Positions 17,604 through 27,288 of a DNA stretch of 64,000 nt are shown in pieces. This DNA comes from JAXDMK01 sp963790325 (GTDB lineage Bacteria; Actinomycetota; Acidimicrobiia; Acidimicrobiales; AC-14). The first letter of the stretch is position 1. Every line of letters begins with the position of its first letter. The stretch spans positions 1,205,675 through 1,269,674 of the forward strand of contig CAWBNY010000002.1 of the NCBI GenBank assembly GCA_963790325.1. Direction: 5' to 3'. The position numbers and the translations under genes were made by a program. Under the pieces are notes generated by a model. That model was not told where the DNA came from. It worked only from the letters and a program-made list of their open reading frames with translations, and searched no databases.

Positions 17604-19259
17604 CTAGGTCAAACCCTCGATCAGGAACTTGGTGTCAGGCACGACAACATCGGTATTGTCGGTCACCCATTCGACCCCGCCGATGATCTGGCGAACGACC
17701 GCTTCCGCCGACATCATCGCCCCCTCGATCCAACCAGGAAGCGGGGATGCCTGGTCACCGATGACCCAGAATCTTCCCTCGTCGGATTGCAACAGCCGTT
17801 TGTAGGCGGTCATGTGCCTACGATCACCTGGATCCCAGGCTGCCCAGCCGCCGAGTTGGAAGGGCACGTGCTGCCACGCGATTGACAGACCCTTATTTTT
17901 GGGAACGATTGAGTCGTCGCTAAACTCCTCATGGAGCTGGCTCGCCCCTTCGCGAGCCAGCTTGAGGCGTTCGTCAATCCCAAGATCGCCCATATGCCTT
18001 GCGTTGTCGCCATAGTTGTAGGCCCCGGTCAGAGTGCCCGTCTCTGAGAAATAGCCGTTCGACGGGTACCACAACTGGGTGATATTGTGGGAGGTTCGGC
18101 TGATCCCGCCATAGATATCTCCGGACCGCAACCTGCCGGTGGTATTGGTTTCCCAGAAGCGTTTGGTCGCTTGCCAACCCACCTTGCACGTCGGAGCGAA
18201 TGGTACCGCCTGAATCGCCGTCCTCATCCCGGACGACAGATTCGTTCTGTCAATCATCCCGCTCAACACCGGCAAAGGGATGTTACTCAGGCAGTAGTCT
18301 GCCGATGACGGCAGCTCCGCTCCCTCCTTGGTTCGATAGGTGACGGTGACGTTCTCTCGCGTAACGTTGATTCCTGTAACCTCTGAACTTAGCCTGATGT
18401 CAGGAGCATCGGGCCCCAGAGAGGCGAACGCTTTTTCGAACCCGCGAACTATCTTGTCCATCCCGCCGACAGGCTGGAAGCTCGTGACCTGCCAGAAGAA
18501 ATCGAGCGACTGGTAGAAACCCATCTTCCAGAACTTCGATCCGAGCAAGCTGTCCAACTCCAACGGCGTTGTGGGTCTGGGAAACTCTCCGATGTCCGCT
18601 TCGTAGCCAGATCTTGTCGAACCCGTGTACTGGTATTGCCGGTTCAAGTCGCCGAACACCCGGAGCAGATCGAGCAGAGGTTCATTGGCAGGGCCCTCTC
18701 GCAGATATCCCGCGAGACGAGCTGCGAGGTAGCCGCGGATGTCGTTGTCAACCCGCCGATTCAGCCAGTTGGCCGTCTGCCCCTCTTCCGAGCCTGCGGA
18801 GGCTGCCTGACCGTGTCGCAACAGATTGGCCCGAGTCTCCATGATGTAAGGTTCCAGCTCTACAGAATGCGCCTTGCAGAAGTCGATCACGCGATAGTGG
18901 TGGTAGGGGATTCGGCCAGGCCCGAGGTTCAGATAGAGCCCCTCGTCGAAAGCGCAGGTTTGGCGTCGATAGCTCCCATTCGTGGGATCGAGCTCGACGA
19001 GCTCGTCCTTTTTGCGCGCGGTGCGGTTCCGCCCTCCCAATCGCGGAGTCGCCTCGAGAATCGTGCACTTGTAGCTCCTACTCAGCATCAGAGCGGCGGT
19101 TAGACCTGCCATCCCCCCTCCCAGGATGAGCACCTTCCTTCTTTGTCCATCCGTCGCTGTCGGGATGTCCTCGAGCGGGCCAGTCCACCCAGTGACCCCA
19201 GGCCCCTGGACGCCGGTCATGGCCTTCAAAAGGATGTCGTCGTCGGAAGGTGCCGTCAT
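17604..19259 (-). CDS. flavin-dependent amine / L-amino-acid oxidase
   Basis: 551-residue FAD enzyme of the monoamine/L-amino-acid oxidase family, which oxidises amines or amino acids to imines with release of H2O2. The FAD dinucleotide motif is VLILGGGMAGLTAALML (near residues 43-59), followed by ILEATPRLGGRNRT. The FAD/substrate C-terminal block is FWVIGDQASPLPGWIEGAMM. No signal peptide is visible. Base composition is clearly lower in GC than its neighbours, and it uses codons (ATA, TTA-type, AAA) rare elsewhere in the window. This suggests horizontal acquisition. The substrate cannot be assigned. Confidence 0.86.
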   Translation of the reverse strand: MTAPSDDDILLKAMTGVQGPGVTGWTGPLEDIPTATDGQRRKVLILGGGMAGLTAALMLSRSYKCTILEATPRLGGRNRTARKKDELVELDPTNGSYRRQTCAFDEGLYLNLGPGRIPYHHYRVIDFCKAHSVELEPYIMETRANLLRHGQAASAGSEEGQTANWLNRRVDNDIRGYLAARLAGYLREGPANEPLLDLLRVFGDLNRQYQYTGSTRSGYEADIGEFPRPTTPLELDSLLGSKFWKMGFYQSLDFFWQVTSFQPVGGMDKIVRGFEKAFASLGPDAPDIRLSSEVTGINVTRENVTVTYRTKEGAELPSSADYCLSNIPLPVLSGMIDRTNLSSGMRTAIQAVPFAPTCKVGWQATKRFWETNTTGRLRSGDIYGGISRTSHNITQLWYPSNGYFSETGTLTGAYNYGDNARHMGDLGIDERLKLAREGASQLHEEFSDDSIVPKNKGLSIAWQHVPFQLGGWAAWDPGDRRHMTAYKRLLQSDEGRFWVIGDQASPLPGWIEGAMMSAEAVVRQIIGGVEWVTDNTDVVVPDTKFLIEGLT

Positions 19260-19794
19260 CTTCGCGACCTTCGGTTGTCTGTCGTCATGTCTGTGCCCCC
19301 CTGTGAGATACGACCATCGAGAGATATGAAGGTCTGGACCAGATCCACGGACGGTGCATCCGAAAAACAGATGGACGCCAGGGTGTCAGTGAACCGTCAT
19401 GAGCATCCGCGGCACAATGGGCGGTCGCTTCGACGATGAATCCAATTACCGGTTGCCGCACCCGAACGCCGCCGAGAATCAACTTCTGGCCACTCCTTGC
19501 CGCCGTCAACCAAAGCCCGCTGGCCGCGCTGAACTCTACTGGAGGATCAGCGGGGGGAGAGCAGGCCCTTCCGCCGCTCCCTCCCGGCCGGCCGGGCGGT
19601 GCCCGACCGGAGCGGACCGATCGTTACGGCCGCTTCGGATTTGTGGCCATCGTGTCGGCGGCTCACCGGGTTGGTCGGTTGCCATCGCGATCGCACCGCC
19701 TGGGCCGTGGCCCGGTGGGGGACCTTGTGTGCCGGGCAAGAGCCGATCACGTGGCGGCCGGAGGGCAAAGCGCCCCCTCTGAACAGCATTTGTG
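19260..19794. other. intergenic region, lower GC, no gene seen
   Basis: 535 nt between the tRNA-Ala gene and the oxidase gene. The part next to the oxidase shares its lower GC content. Frames running through it show no recognisable protein on either strand. It probably contains the oxidase promoter and may mark the edge of an acquired segment next to a tRNA gene. No direct repeats of the tRNA 3' end were spotted by eye. Confidence 0.45.
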
Positions 19795-19870
19795 TGGTGG
19801 AGGTGAGCGGATTCGAACCGCCGACTTCCACGTTGCGAACGTGGCGCTCTGCCAGCTGAGCTACACCCCC
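19795..19870 (-). tRNA. tRNA-Ala (anticodon CGC)
   Basis: Full cloverleaf on the reverse strand with the 5' end at 19870. The acceptor stem GGGGGTG/CACCTCC contains the G3:U70 pair that identifies alanine tRNA. The D arm is GCTCAGCTGGCAGAGC. The anticodon stem CCACG/CGTGG has loop TTCGCAA, giving anticodon CGC (reads GCG). The T arm is GGCGGTTCGAATCCGCT-like. Discriminator A and an encoded CCA end at 19795. Confidence 0.95.
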
Positions 19871-19886
19871 GGGCGGGAAGCCCAGG

Positions 19887-20547
19887 TTACCCGGCCGGGG
19901 GGTCCTGGCGTTCGAGGGCCTGTTGCAGCCGTGACTGCAACACCGTGGTGGTGAGGTCGCCCCGGGTCCGCTCGAGCACCGCCCGGAGGGCGTCCGTGGT
20001 CCGGCGGAGGCCCCCGGTGACGGCGTCGGGGTAGTCGACCGTGATCAGCAGCCCGTAGGCGTCGTCCATCGCCTCCAGCAGCCGCTCAGACCGGGCCAGC
20101 TCGCCGTCGCGCAGCCGATCGAGCAGGTGTCGCCGCAGCTCGCTGGCCGCCTCGGCCAGGCCGCCCAACCACGCCGAACCCGCCACCGCCGAGCGCGGTG
20201 TACGAGGGCAGCGGCTGCTCGCCGACCATGGCCGCCGTGAGCCGGGCCTCGGCGTACTCCTTCTCGGCGTCGTGCAGGGGCCCGCTCGCAGCCAGGGCCG
20301 GATACGGCTCCAATGCCTCCTGGGCGGTGCGGAGGTGGCGGGCGGCTTCGTCAGCGAGCCGGGAGGCCAACTCCGGCTCTTGGCGGTGGACGGCCCGGAT
20401 CGACCGTCCACAGGCCTGGATCGCCAGCCGGCACTCCGGCAGCGCCACCTCCCGGGCGCGCGAGGCGGCGCCGAGGTGCTCGTGGATCTCGGTGCCCAGG
20501 CGGGCCAGCTCAGCTGCTCGATCAGAGGGGATGGCCGCCGCCGGAAT
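19887..20547 (-). pseudogene. translin-like protein, frameshifted
   Basis: Two overlapping reverse-strand frames join into one protein resembling translin, an all-helical octameric RNA/DNA-binding protein known mainly from eukaryotes and archaea. The N-terminal frame has REVALPECRLAIQACGRSIRAVHRQ (split here as REVALPECRL and AIQACGRSIRAVHR) and HDAEKEYAEARLTAAMV. The C-terminal frame has AWLGGLAEAASELRRHLLD, DYPDAVTGGLRRTTDALR and ERTRGDLTTTV. The switch lies near 20190-20200 within a GGCGGTGGCGG stretch, where one extra base explains it. The start is unresolved: no ATG or GTG is in frame, and ATT 20547 is only a guess. A sequencing error may be the cause. Confidence 0.6.
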
Positions 20548-20567
20548 CCTCTGAGGCCCCGGTCGGG

Positions 20568-21192
20568 CTAGTTCGCCGAGCGCCGCAGCAGCGCCGGCTC
20601 GCCGGGCATGAGCGACGGGTCGAAGGTGCCCGGCTGCGGGAGGAAGCTGATGGTCATGTCCCGCTCGGCGGCGACGTTGCGCTGGTGGATGAGAAGCGCC
20701 ACGTAGGCGACCAGCAGCAGGTCGGCGAGGACGTGGAGCATCACGAACAGCGAAGACAGGCCCGTGACCACGGCCAGCAACAGGGTGACGCCGACCGTGG
20801 CGGCCAGCCCGCTCAGGACGTCGCGCCGGCGGCGGAGGGTGCGGCTGCGGGCGGTGGAGGCGGAGGGACGGGGCCTCCCACCGGCGCCCATGACGCCCCC
20901 CGCTCCCGGAACCCGCCCGACGGGACCGGCGTACAGCCCGGGGCGGCCGGGGGCCGGCTGGGCCGCGTGGAGGCGGCTGACGGTTGCCAGCGTGGGCGAC
21001 GGCGAGGCGTAGGGGCGGGCCCAGTGGTCGGTCCCGGCCCGGCTGGTCTTCGGTCCCGTCCGGCGAAGGACCGCGAGCTGCCGCCGGAAGTTGCTGATCG
21101 AGTCGCTCGGCCGCCCTTCCTGCCGCGCGGAGCGCGGGGGGGATCAGCACGAGTGCCCAGACCACTGCGAGGACCAGAAGAACCAAGGTCAC
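20568..21192 (-). pseudogene. three-TM membrane protein with GRPSDSISNFRRQL motif, frameshifted
   Basis: Starts at GTG 21192 as VTLVLLVLAVVWALVLIPPA (one TM). It then switches frame near 21123-21128 in a CGCGCG run and continues as GRPSDSISNFRRQLAVLRR, a motif I know from actinobacterial membrane proteins of unknown role. A Pro/Ala/Gly linker and two further TMs (LSGLAATVGVTLLLAVVTGL, LFVMLHVLADLLLVAYVALL) follow, ending at 20568. A 2-base loss or 1-base gain restores one frame of about 207 residues. Lies upstream of and close to the translin-like gene. Confidence 0.65.
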
Positions 21193-21316
21193 GCTCCTCC
21201 GACCTTCCTTTACCTCGAGGGACCGTACAGCGCCGTCGCCCACGAATCGCGGATGGTGGGGGAGTTGCGCCGGACCAGTTCTACTAGGCGGCCCGGCGGC
21301 CGGGCAAGCCTGCGGG

Positions 21317-21832
<516 letters not shown>

Positions 21833-21857
21833 ACACGGGAGTCTACCGACCGCCGGT

Positions 21858-22838
21858 TCAGCCGCCGATCTGGCTCATGCTGCGGGCGGGGCGCACGAAG
21901 TTGACCTGGCCGATGGCGTGACCGGCCCATTTACGGCCCACGTCGGACTCGATGGCGGCGGCCAGGTCGTCATCGGTGGCACCGTTGCGGAGCAGGGCTC
22001 GCAGGTCGGTCTCCCGGGTGGCGAACAGGCAGTTGCGGAACATCCCGTCGGCGGTGAGGCGGACCCGGTCGCACGACCCGCAGAAGCTGCGGGTGACGCT
22101 GGGGATCACGCCGATCTCGCCCCGTCCGTCGGCGTAGGTCCAGCGCTCGGCCGGCTGGGAGCCGCGCGCGGGGACCGGGACCAGCGGGTACACGGCCCCC
22201 ACCGCCGCCACGATCTCGGACGCGGTCACGACCTGGTCTCCGGTCCAGGCCCCGTCGGCGTCGAGGGGCATGAACTCGATGAAGCGGACGGTGACGCCCT
22301 TCTCCCGGCCGAAGGTGGCGAAGTCGACCACCTCGTCGTCGTTCACCCCCCGCAGGAGGACGGCGTTCACCTTCACGGGGGAGAAGCCGGCCTCCAGGGC
22401 GGCGTCGATGCCGTCGAGGACCTGGGGGAGGGCATCGCGGTGGGTGATGGCGGCGAACCGGTCGGCCCGCAGGGAATCGCACGAGATGTTGATCCGCCGG
22501 AGGCCGGCGGCCCACAGGTGGTCGGCGATTAGGCGGAGGGTGGCCCCGTTGGTGGTGAGGGCGAGGTCGACGCCGAGGGCGGCCAGCCGGGCGACCAGGA
22601 CGGGCAGTCCGGCCCGCACCGTGGGCTCGCCACCGGTGAGGCGGATCCCGGTGAAGCCCCACCGCTCGACGCACAGCCGGGCCACCCGCTCGATCTCCTC
22701 GAAGGTGAGGATCTCGGCCCGGGGGAGCCACTCCATGCCCTCCTCGGGCATGCAGTAGCCGCACCGGAAGTTGCAGCGGTCGGTGACCGAGATGCGCAGG
22801 TCGCGCACGACGCGGTCGAACGGGTCGACGAGGGTCAC
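21858..22838 (-). CDS. moaA: GTP 3',8-cyclase MoaA
   Basis: Radical SAM enzyme (326 residues) that cyclises GTP to 3',8-cH2GTP. The N-terminal cluster motif is DRCNFRCGYCMP (CxxxCxxC). The C-terminal cluster binds through FCGSCDRVRLTADGMFRNC. The N-terminal RDLRISVTD and the GGEPTVR SAM-binding loop are also present. The family usually ends in GG, and this one ends QIGG. Start GTG 22838 overlaps the moeA stop by 4 nt, so translation is coupled. Confidence 0.96.
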   Translation of the reverse strand: MTLVDPFDRVVRDLRISVTDRCNFRCGYCMPEEGMEWLPRAEILTFEEIERVARLCVERWGFTGIRLTGGEPTVRAGLPVLVARLAALGVDLALTTNGATLRLIADHLWAAGLRRINISCDSLRADRFAAITHRDALPQVLDGIDAALEAGFSPVKVNAVLLRGVNDDEVVDFATFGREKGVTVRFIEFMPLDADGAWTGDQVVTASEIVAAVGAVYPLVPVPARGSQPAERWTYADGRGEIGVIPSVTRSFCGSCDRVRLTADGMFRNCLFATRETDLRALLRNGATDDDLAAAIESDVGRKWAGHAIGQVNFVRPARSMSQIGG

Positions 22839-24049
22839 CCCCCGACTGTACCGAGGAGCATGGTGGTAACCGTCCCCCCTTCGGGGATGCCGTCGCCGTC
22901 GGGGAGCAGGGCCAGGGCGTTGGCCACCGCCATGGCCCGGAGCTGGTGCGACCCCTGACCGCCCGATCGGCGCACGTGGTGGCGGCCGTCGGGGCCGTGG
23001 GTGGCCACCACCCGGTCGAGGTGGAGCTTGCCGTCGGGCCGGCGGCGGAGGGCCTCGTCGGCCACCGCCTCGACCGTCGGGCGGAGAAGGCGCTCGTCGG
23101 GGTGGCCCGCCATCCGCCGCAGGCCGGGTCGGACGAACATCTCGAATGAGACCATCGACGACACCGGGTTGCCCGGGAGGCCGAACACGGGTGTCGCCCG
23201 GGCCCCCGCCACGCCGAAGGCGAACGGCTTCGCCGGGCGGATGGCCACCTGCCACCAGTCCATGCGCCCGATCCGGTCGAGGACGACCTTCACGTAGTCG
23301 AAGTCGCCCACGCTCACCCCGCCCGAGGTGACGACCGCGTCGCACGTCGCCAGTCCGGCCTCGAGAGCCGTGCGGATGGCGTCCTCGTCGTCGGAGGCGG
23401 TGCCCAGGTCGACCGCCTCGGCGCCGGCTTCCCGGACCATGGCCAGCAGGGTGGGGCGGTTCGAGTCCCGGATCTGCCCTGGTCGGAGGGGTTCTCCTGG
23501 TCCCACGAGCTCGTCGCCGGTGGACAGGACCCCCACCCGGGCGGCGGGGAACACCGTCACCTCGGCCTGGCCCAGGCTGGCCAGAACCCCCAGGTGGCCG
23601 GGGGTGAGCGACGTCCCCGCCTCGAAGACCCGTTGCCCGGCGTGCATGTCGTCGCCGGCCGGCCGGATGTGGTCGCCGGGGGCGGCCGCCGTCCCGATCG
23701 TCACCACGTCACCGTCGGTCGACGTCCGCTCGACCATCACGATGGCGTCGGCGCCGACTGGCAGGGGGGCGCCGGTCATGATGCGCACCGCCTGGCCGGG
23801 CCCGACGGTGAAGCCGGACGGGTCGGCGCCGGCGGCGAGGGTCCCGACCACGTGCAGCTCCCCCGGGGTGTCCCCGGCCCGGACCGCGAACCCGTCCATG
23901 GCGGTGTTGGGGAAGGGGGGCACGTCGACCGCCGAGACCACCGGCTGGGCCAGGACCCGTCCCAGGGCATCGGCCAGCGGCACCGGGCGGGGCGGCAAGG
24001 GGGCGCAGGCGGCGAGGACCCGGCCCCGGGCGACCTCGACGGGGATCAC
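22835..24049 (-). CDS. moeA: molybdopterin molybdenumtransferase MoeA
   Basis: 404-residue MoeA that inserts molybdate into adenylylated molybdopterin. Diagnostic segments are VDVPPFPNTAMDGFAV, IMTGAPLPVGADAIVMVE, GVLSTGDELVGPG, VTSGGVSVGDFDYVK and VFGLPGNPVSSMVSFEMF. Length and domain order match the family. Start GTG 24049, one nt after the galU stop; its end overlaps moaA. Together with moaA and moaC it gives three Moco genes here; moaB/mog, moaD/E and moeB are not in the window. Confidence 0.95.
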   Translation of the reverse strand: MIPVEVARGRVLAACAPLPPRPVPLADALGRVLAQPVVSAVDVPPFPNTAMDGFAVRAGDTPGELHVVGTLAAGADPSGFTVGPGQAVRIMTGAPLPVGADAIVMVERTSTDGDVVTIGTAAAPGDHIRPAGDDMHAGQRVFEAGTSLTPGHLGVLASLGQAEVTVFPAARVGVLSTGDELVGPGEPLRPGQIRDSNRPTLLAMVREAGAEAVDLGTASDDEDAIRTALEAGLATCDAVVTSGGVSVGDFDYVKVVLDRIGRMDWWQVAIRPAKPFAFGVAGARATPVFGLPGNPVSSMVSFEMFVRPGLRRMAGHPDERLLRPTVEAVADEALRRRPDGKLHLDRVVATHGPDGRHHVRRSGGQGSHQLRAMAVANALALLPDGDGIPEGGTVTTMLLGTVGG

Positions 24050-24050
24050 G

Positions 24051-24932
24051 TCACACGAGTCGCTTGCGTTGCACCAGCTGGGCGAGAAAGGCGCGGAACT
24101 CCGGTCCGAGGTCCTGCCGGTCGATGGCCATCTCGACCGTCGCCCGCAGGTAGTCGAGCCTGTCGCCGATGTCGTAGCGGCCGTCGTCGAACAGGAAGCC
24201 GTAGACCGTCTGGTCCTTGAGCAGCAGGGCGACGGCGTCGGTGAGCTGGATCTCGCCGTTGGCGCCGGGCGCGGTGCGTTCGAGGGCCTCGAAGATCTCC
24301 GGGGTGAAGACGTAGCGGCCCATGACGGCCAGGTTCGAGGGAGCGTCCTCCGGGCGGGGCTTCTCGACGATGCCGAGGATCCGCACCAGGGTCTCGTCGA
24401 TCGCCTCCGGCAGGACGCAGCCGTAGGCGGAGATGTCCTGGCGGGGGAACTCCTTGAGGGCCAGCACCGACCGCCCGTAGCGCTCGTGGACGTCGAGCAT
24501 CTGGGTCAGGACGGGCGATGTCTCGGTCATGATGTCGTCGCCGAGCATGACGACGAACGGCTCGTCGCCGACGTGCTGGCGGGCGACCCCGACGGCGTGG
24601 CCCAGGCCCAGGGGCTCCCCCTGGCGGACGTAGTGGATGTCGGCCATCCCCGCGATCTCCTGCATCTCCTTGAGCTGGTCGAACTTGCCCGCCTTCTCCA
24701 GGTAGTGCTCGAGCTCGAAGGACCGGTCGAAGTGGTCCTCCACCGAGCGCTTGCCCCGGCCGGTGATGATGAGGATGTCGCGGATCCCGGACCGCACCGC
24801 CTCCTCCACCACGTACTGGATGGCCGGCTTGTCGACGACCGGCAGCATCTCCTTGGGCTGGGCCTTGGTGGCGGGCAGGAAGCGGGTGCCGAGGCCCGCG
24901 GCGGGGATGACCGCCTTGCGAACGCCCTTCAT
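24051..24932 (-). CDS. galU: UTP-glucose-1-phosphate uridylyltransferase
   Basis: Makes UDP-glucose from UTP and glucose-1-phosphate for envelope glycans and sugar interconversion. 293 residues with the nucleotide loop AVIPAAGLGTRFLPATKAQP, KEMLPVVDKPAIQYVVEEA, MLGDDIM and IVEKPRPEDAPSNLAVMGRY (kept as IVEKPRPEDAPSN here). The ATG at 24932 is preferred over one two codons earlier: GGGAGGT lies about 8 nt upstream, and the ATG overlaps the stop of the GGDEF gene (ATGA). Confidence 0.95.
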   Translation of the reverse strand: MKGVRKAVIPAAGLGTRFLPATKAQPKEMLPVVDKPAIQYVVEEAVRSGIRDILIITGRGKRSVEDHFDRSFELEHYLEKAGKFDQLKEMQEIAGMADIHYVRQGEPLGLGHAVGVARQHVGDEPFVVMLGDDIMTETSPVLTQMLDVHERYGRSVLALKEFPRQDISAYGCVLPEAIDETLVRILGIVEKPRPEDAPSNLAVMGRYVFTPEIFEALERTAPGANGEIQLTDAVALLLKDQTVYGFLFDDGRYDIGDRLDYLRATVEMAIDRQDLGPEFRAFLAQLVQRKRLV

Positions 24933-25981
24933 CCGCATCCACCTCCCGGCCCATCGACCTGGGCGTGTTCGACTCGGTCCCGGCCGCCGGCCTTGGCTTG
25001 GTAGAGGGCGCCGTCGGCGGCCGCCAGCAGCTCCTTCCCGGACGATCCGTGCTCAGGGTAGGCGGCCACGCCGACCGACACGGTCACGCCGATCGGGGTG
25101 CCGTCGAGGTCGAAAGGGCGGCCGCCGACGGCGGTGCGGATCTTGTCGGCCAGGCGCAGGGCGCCGGCGAGGCCGGTCTTGGGCAGGAGGAGGGTGAACT
25201 CGTCGCCTCCCGGACGGGCGACGATGTCGACCTCCCGGGTGGCGTCGGTGAGGCGGCGGGCGGTCTCGATGAGGACGGTGTCGCCCGCCTGGTGGCCGAG
25301 GGTGTCGTTGACCGGCTTGAACCCGTCGAGGTCGAGGTAGAGGACCGAGAAGGGCTCCCCGAAGCGAACCGCCCGGGAGAGCTCGGCCTCGATGCGCAAC
25401 GCGAGGTGGCGGCGGTTCCACAGGCCGGTGAGTCCGTCGGTGAGCGACAGGCGGGTGGCCTCGTCGTAGAGGAAGCTGCTGTCGATGGCGATCTCGGCCT
25501 GGCGGACGAGGGCGGTGAGCATGGCCACGTCGTCGTGGTCGTAGGGACGGGGCCGGGAGCGGCCGTAGTAGGCGAGGACGCCGAAGGGGTTGCTGCCCGA
25601 GCGCACGGGAATGGCCAGGGCGGTGGTGCCGGCGGGCGGTTCCGACGGACCGGGACTGATGCCGTCGGGCGCCGGCCACACGACGACGTGGTGGGAGCGG
25701 GCGGCGGCACCGGCGATGCCCTCACCGGGGCCGAGGTCGGGGAGGTCGCCGGGGACGCCGACCTTGTCGAGGGCCCGCAGCCGCTCGGTGCCGGCGACGG
25801 ACAGGTAGAACACCGCCACCGGCGCGCCGAGGTAGCCGGCCGTGGTCCGCAGGAGGGATCCGATGAGGATGCCCCGGTCGTGGCTGGAGGCCATGGCGTC
25901 GCCGAGACGGGCGAGGGCGTCGAGAAAGGCGTCCCGCATCGCCTCCAGCTCGCGAACTCGCGCGGCCAGCTCGTCCACCAT
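24929..25981 (-). CDS. GAF-domain diguanylate cyclase
   Basis: 350-residue soluble protein: short N-terminal coiled coil (DELAARVRELEAMRDAF), GAF sensor domain (about 25-165) and C-terminal GGDEF domain (about 185-345). The active-site GGDEF is intact in ARPGGDEFTLLLP. The product-inhibition I-site RxxD (REVD) lies five residues before it, so c-di-GMP synthesis with feedback control is expected. Substrate-binding DGLTGLWNRRHL is present. A candidate -10 TACGAT lies 4 nt before the ATG at 25981. First gene of an overlapping run into galU and moeA-moaA-moaC, an odd grouping of signalling with UDP-glucose synthesis. Confidence 0.9.
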   Translation of the reverse strand: MVDELAARVRELEAMRDAFLDALARLGDAMASSHDRGILIGSLLRTTAGYLGAPVAVFYLSVAGTERLRALDKVGVPGDLPDLGPGEGIAGAAARSHHVVVWPAPDGISPGPSEPPAGTTALAIPVRSGSNPFGVLAYYGRSRPRPYDHDDVAMLTALVRQAEIAIDSSFLYDEATRLSLTDGLTGLWNRRHLALRIEAELSRAVRFGEPFSVLYLDLDGFKPVNDTLGHQAGDTVLIETARRLTDATREVDIVARPGGDEFTLLLPKTGLAGALRLADKIRTAVGGRPFDLDGTPIGVTVSVGVAAYPEHGSSGKELLAAADGALYQAKAGGRDRVEHAQVDGPGGGCG

Positions 25982-26086
25982 CGCAATCGTAGAGGGGACC
26001 CGTCCCACGCCGTGCCCGGAGGGGTGGCGTATGCTGGCTGGCACTCCGCCGATTCGACTGCTAGCGCTCGCTGTCCGAGGACCTGA

Positions 26087-26458
26087 ATGCCCAAGTACGA
26101 ATATGCCTGCAAGTCCTGCGGCGACCGCACCGAGATCAAGCAGTCGTTTCAGGACGACCCGCTGACCGAGTGCAGCACGTGCGGCGGCGCGTTGCGGCGG
26201 GTGTTCTCCAGCCCCGGGATCGTGTTGAAGGGGCCCGGCTTCTACCGCACCGACCATCGGAGCCCCTACCGGCCCGACGGCACCCGGCCCGCGGAGCGTG
26301 ACAAGGACCACGAGCCGGTCAGCAAGGGCGACGACTCCTCGAAGACGGCGGACGCCAAGGCGGAGGCGAAGGCTGACTCGAAAGCGGGCGCCAAGGCGGA
26401 CGCCAAGGGGTCGAGTGACACCGGCGGGTCGAAGGACTCCGCCGCCCAAACCGCGTAG
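26087..26458 (+). CDS. FmdB-family zinc ribbon protein
   Basis: 123-residue protein with an N-terminal FmdB-type zinc ribbon: PKYEYACKSCGDRTEI and TECSTCGGALRRVFS give two CxxC pairs. The ribbon is followed by IVLKGPGFYRTDHR. The C-terminal half is a low-complexity Lys/Ala/Asp-rich tail (repeats of KAEAKAD/KADAKG type), probably disordered. FmdB was named as a regulator of formamidase, but the general role is unknown. It is followed after 8 nt by mtnP. Confidence 0.85.
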   Translation: MPKYEYACKSCGDRTEIKQSFQDDPLTECSTCGGALRRVFSSPGIVLKGPGFYRTDHRSPYRPDGTRPAERDKDHEPVSKGDDSSKTADAKAEAKADSKAGAKADAKGSSDTGGSKDSAAQTA

Positions 26459-26466
26459 GTCCGACC

Positions 26467-27288
26467 TTGGCGGGGGTGTTTCCGTCGGCCGAGATCGGCA
26501 TCTTCGGTGGGACCGGGTTCTACCGGTTCCTCGACGACCTGCAGGAGGTTGCCGTTCCCACCCCCTACGGGCCGCCGTCGGCCAGGCTGGCGGTGGGCGA
26601 GCTCGGTGGGCGGAAGGTGGCGTTCTTGGCCCGGCACGGGGTCGACCACCAGCTCCCACCTCATCGGGTGAACTTCCGGGCCAACGTGTGGGCGTTGCGG
26701 CGGCTGGGGGTGCGCCGGATCCTGGCCCCATGTTCGGTGGGGTCGCTGCAGCCCCATGTGAAGCCGGGGGAGTTCGTGGTCGTCGACCAGCTCGTCGACC
26801 GCACCCGCGGCCGGGCGGACACGTTCTTCGACGGTCCGGCGCTGGCCCATGTGTCCTTCGCCGACCCCTATTGCCCCGAGCTGCGGCGGGCCGTGATCGG
26901 CGCCGCCCGGGCGGCCGGGGTGGTGGTGCACGAGACGGGGACGGTGGTCGTGATCCAAGGGCCGCGGTTCTCGACCCGGGCCGAGTCGAGGTGGTTCGGC
27001 GCGGCCGGCTGGGAGGTCGTGAACATGACCCAATACCCGGAGGCGGTGCTGGCCCGGGAGCTGGGCATGTGTTACGCCGGGGTCGCGCTCGTCACCGACT
27101 ACGACGCCGGGTTGGAAGGGGTGGCGGGCATCGAGCCGGTCACCATCGAGACGGTCTTCCGGGTGCTGGCCGAGAACATCGAGAAGGTGCAGGCGACGTT
27201 GGTGCGGGCGGTGCCGGAGATCCCGCCGGTGATCGGGTGCGGGTGCGCGGTCGGGGCGCCGGACCCGGGAGCCCAGTTCGAGGACTGA
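26467..27288 (+). CDS. mtnP: S-methyl-5'-thioadenosine phosphorylase
   Basis: Cleaves methylthioadenosine (or a related purine nucleoside) with phosphate to recover adenine and methylthioribose-1-phosphate. The 273 residues show IGIFGGTGFYRFL (phosphate loop), RHGVDHQLPPHRVNFRAN, LAPCSVGSLQPHVKPGEFVV, QGPRFSTRAESRWF and EVVNMTQYPEAVLARELGM, the MTAP signature. TTG 26467 is taken as start; GTG 26476 is a real alternative. Probably co-transcribed with the fmdB-like gene. Confidence 0.9.
   Translation: MAGVFPSAEIGIFGGTGFYRFLDDLQEVAVPTPYGPPSARLAVGELGGRKVAFLARHGVDHQLPPHRVNFRANVWALRRLGVRRILAPCSVGSLQPHVKPGEFVVVDQLVDRTRGRADTFFDGPALAHVSFADPYCPELRRAVIGAARAAGVVVHETGTVVVIQGPRFSTRAESRWFGAAGWEVVNMTQYPEAVLARELGMCYAGVALVTDYDAGLEGVAGIEPVTIETVFRVLAENIEKVQATLVRAVPEIPPVIGCGCAVGAPDPGAQFED

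Noticed and set aside
19547..19831. Reverse-strand frame running through the tRNA-Ala gene
   Set aside because: Its N-terminal MEVGGSNP is the classic translation of a tRNA T-arm; not a protein gene.
22839..22850. TACAGT six nt before the moaA GTG as a leaderless promoter
   Set aside because: It lies inside the end of moeA with a GTGA overlap, so translational coupling explains the start. The hexamer is probably chance.
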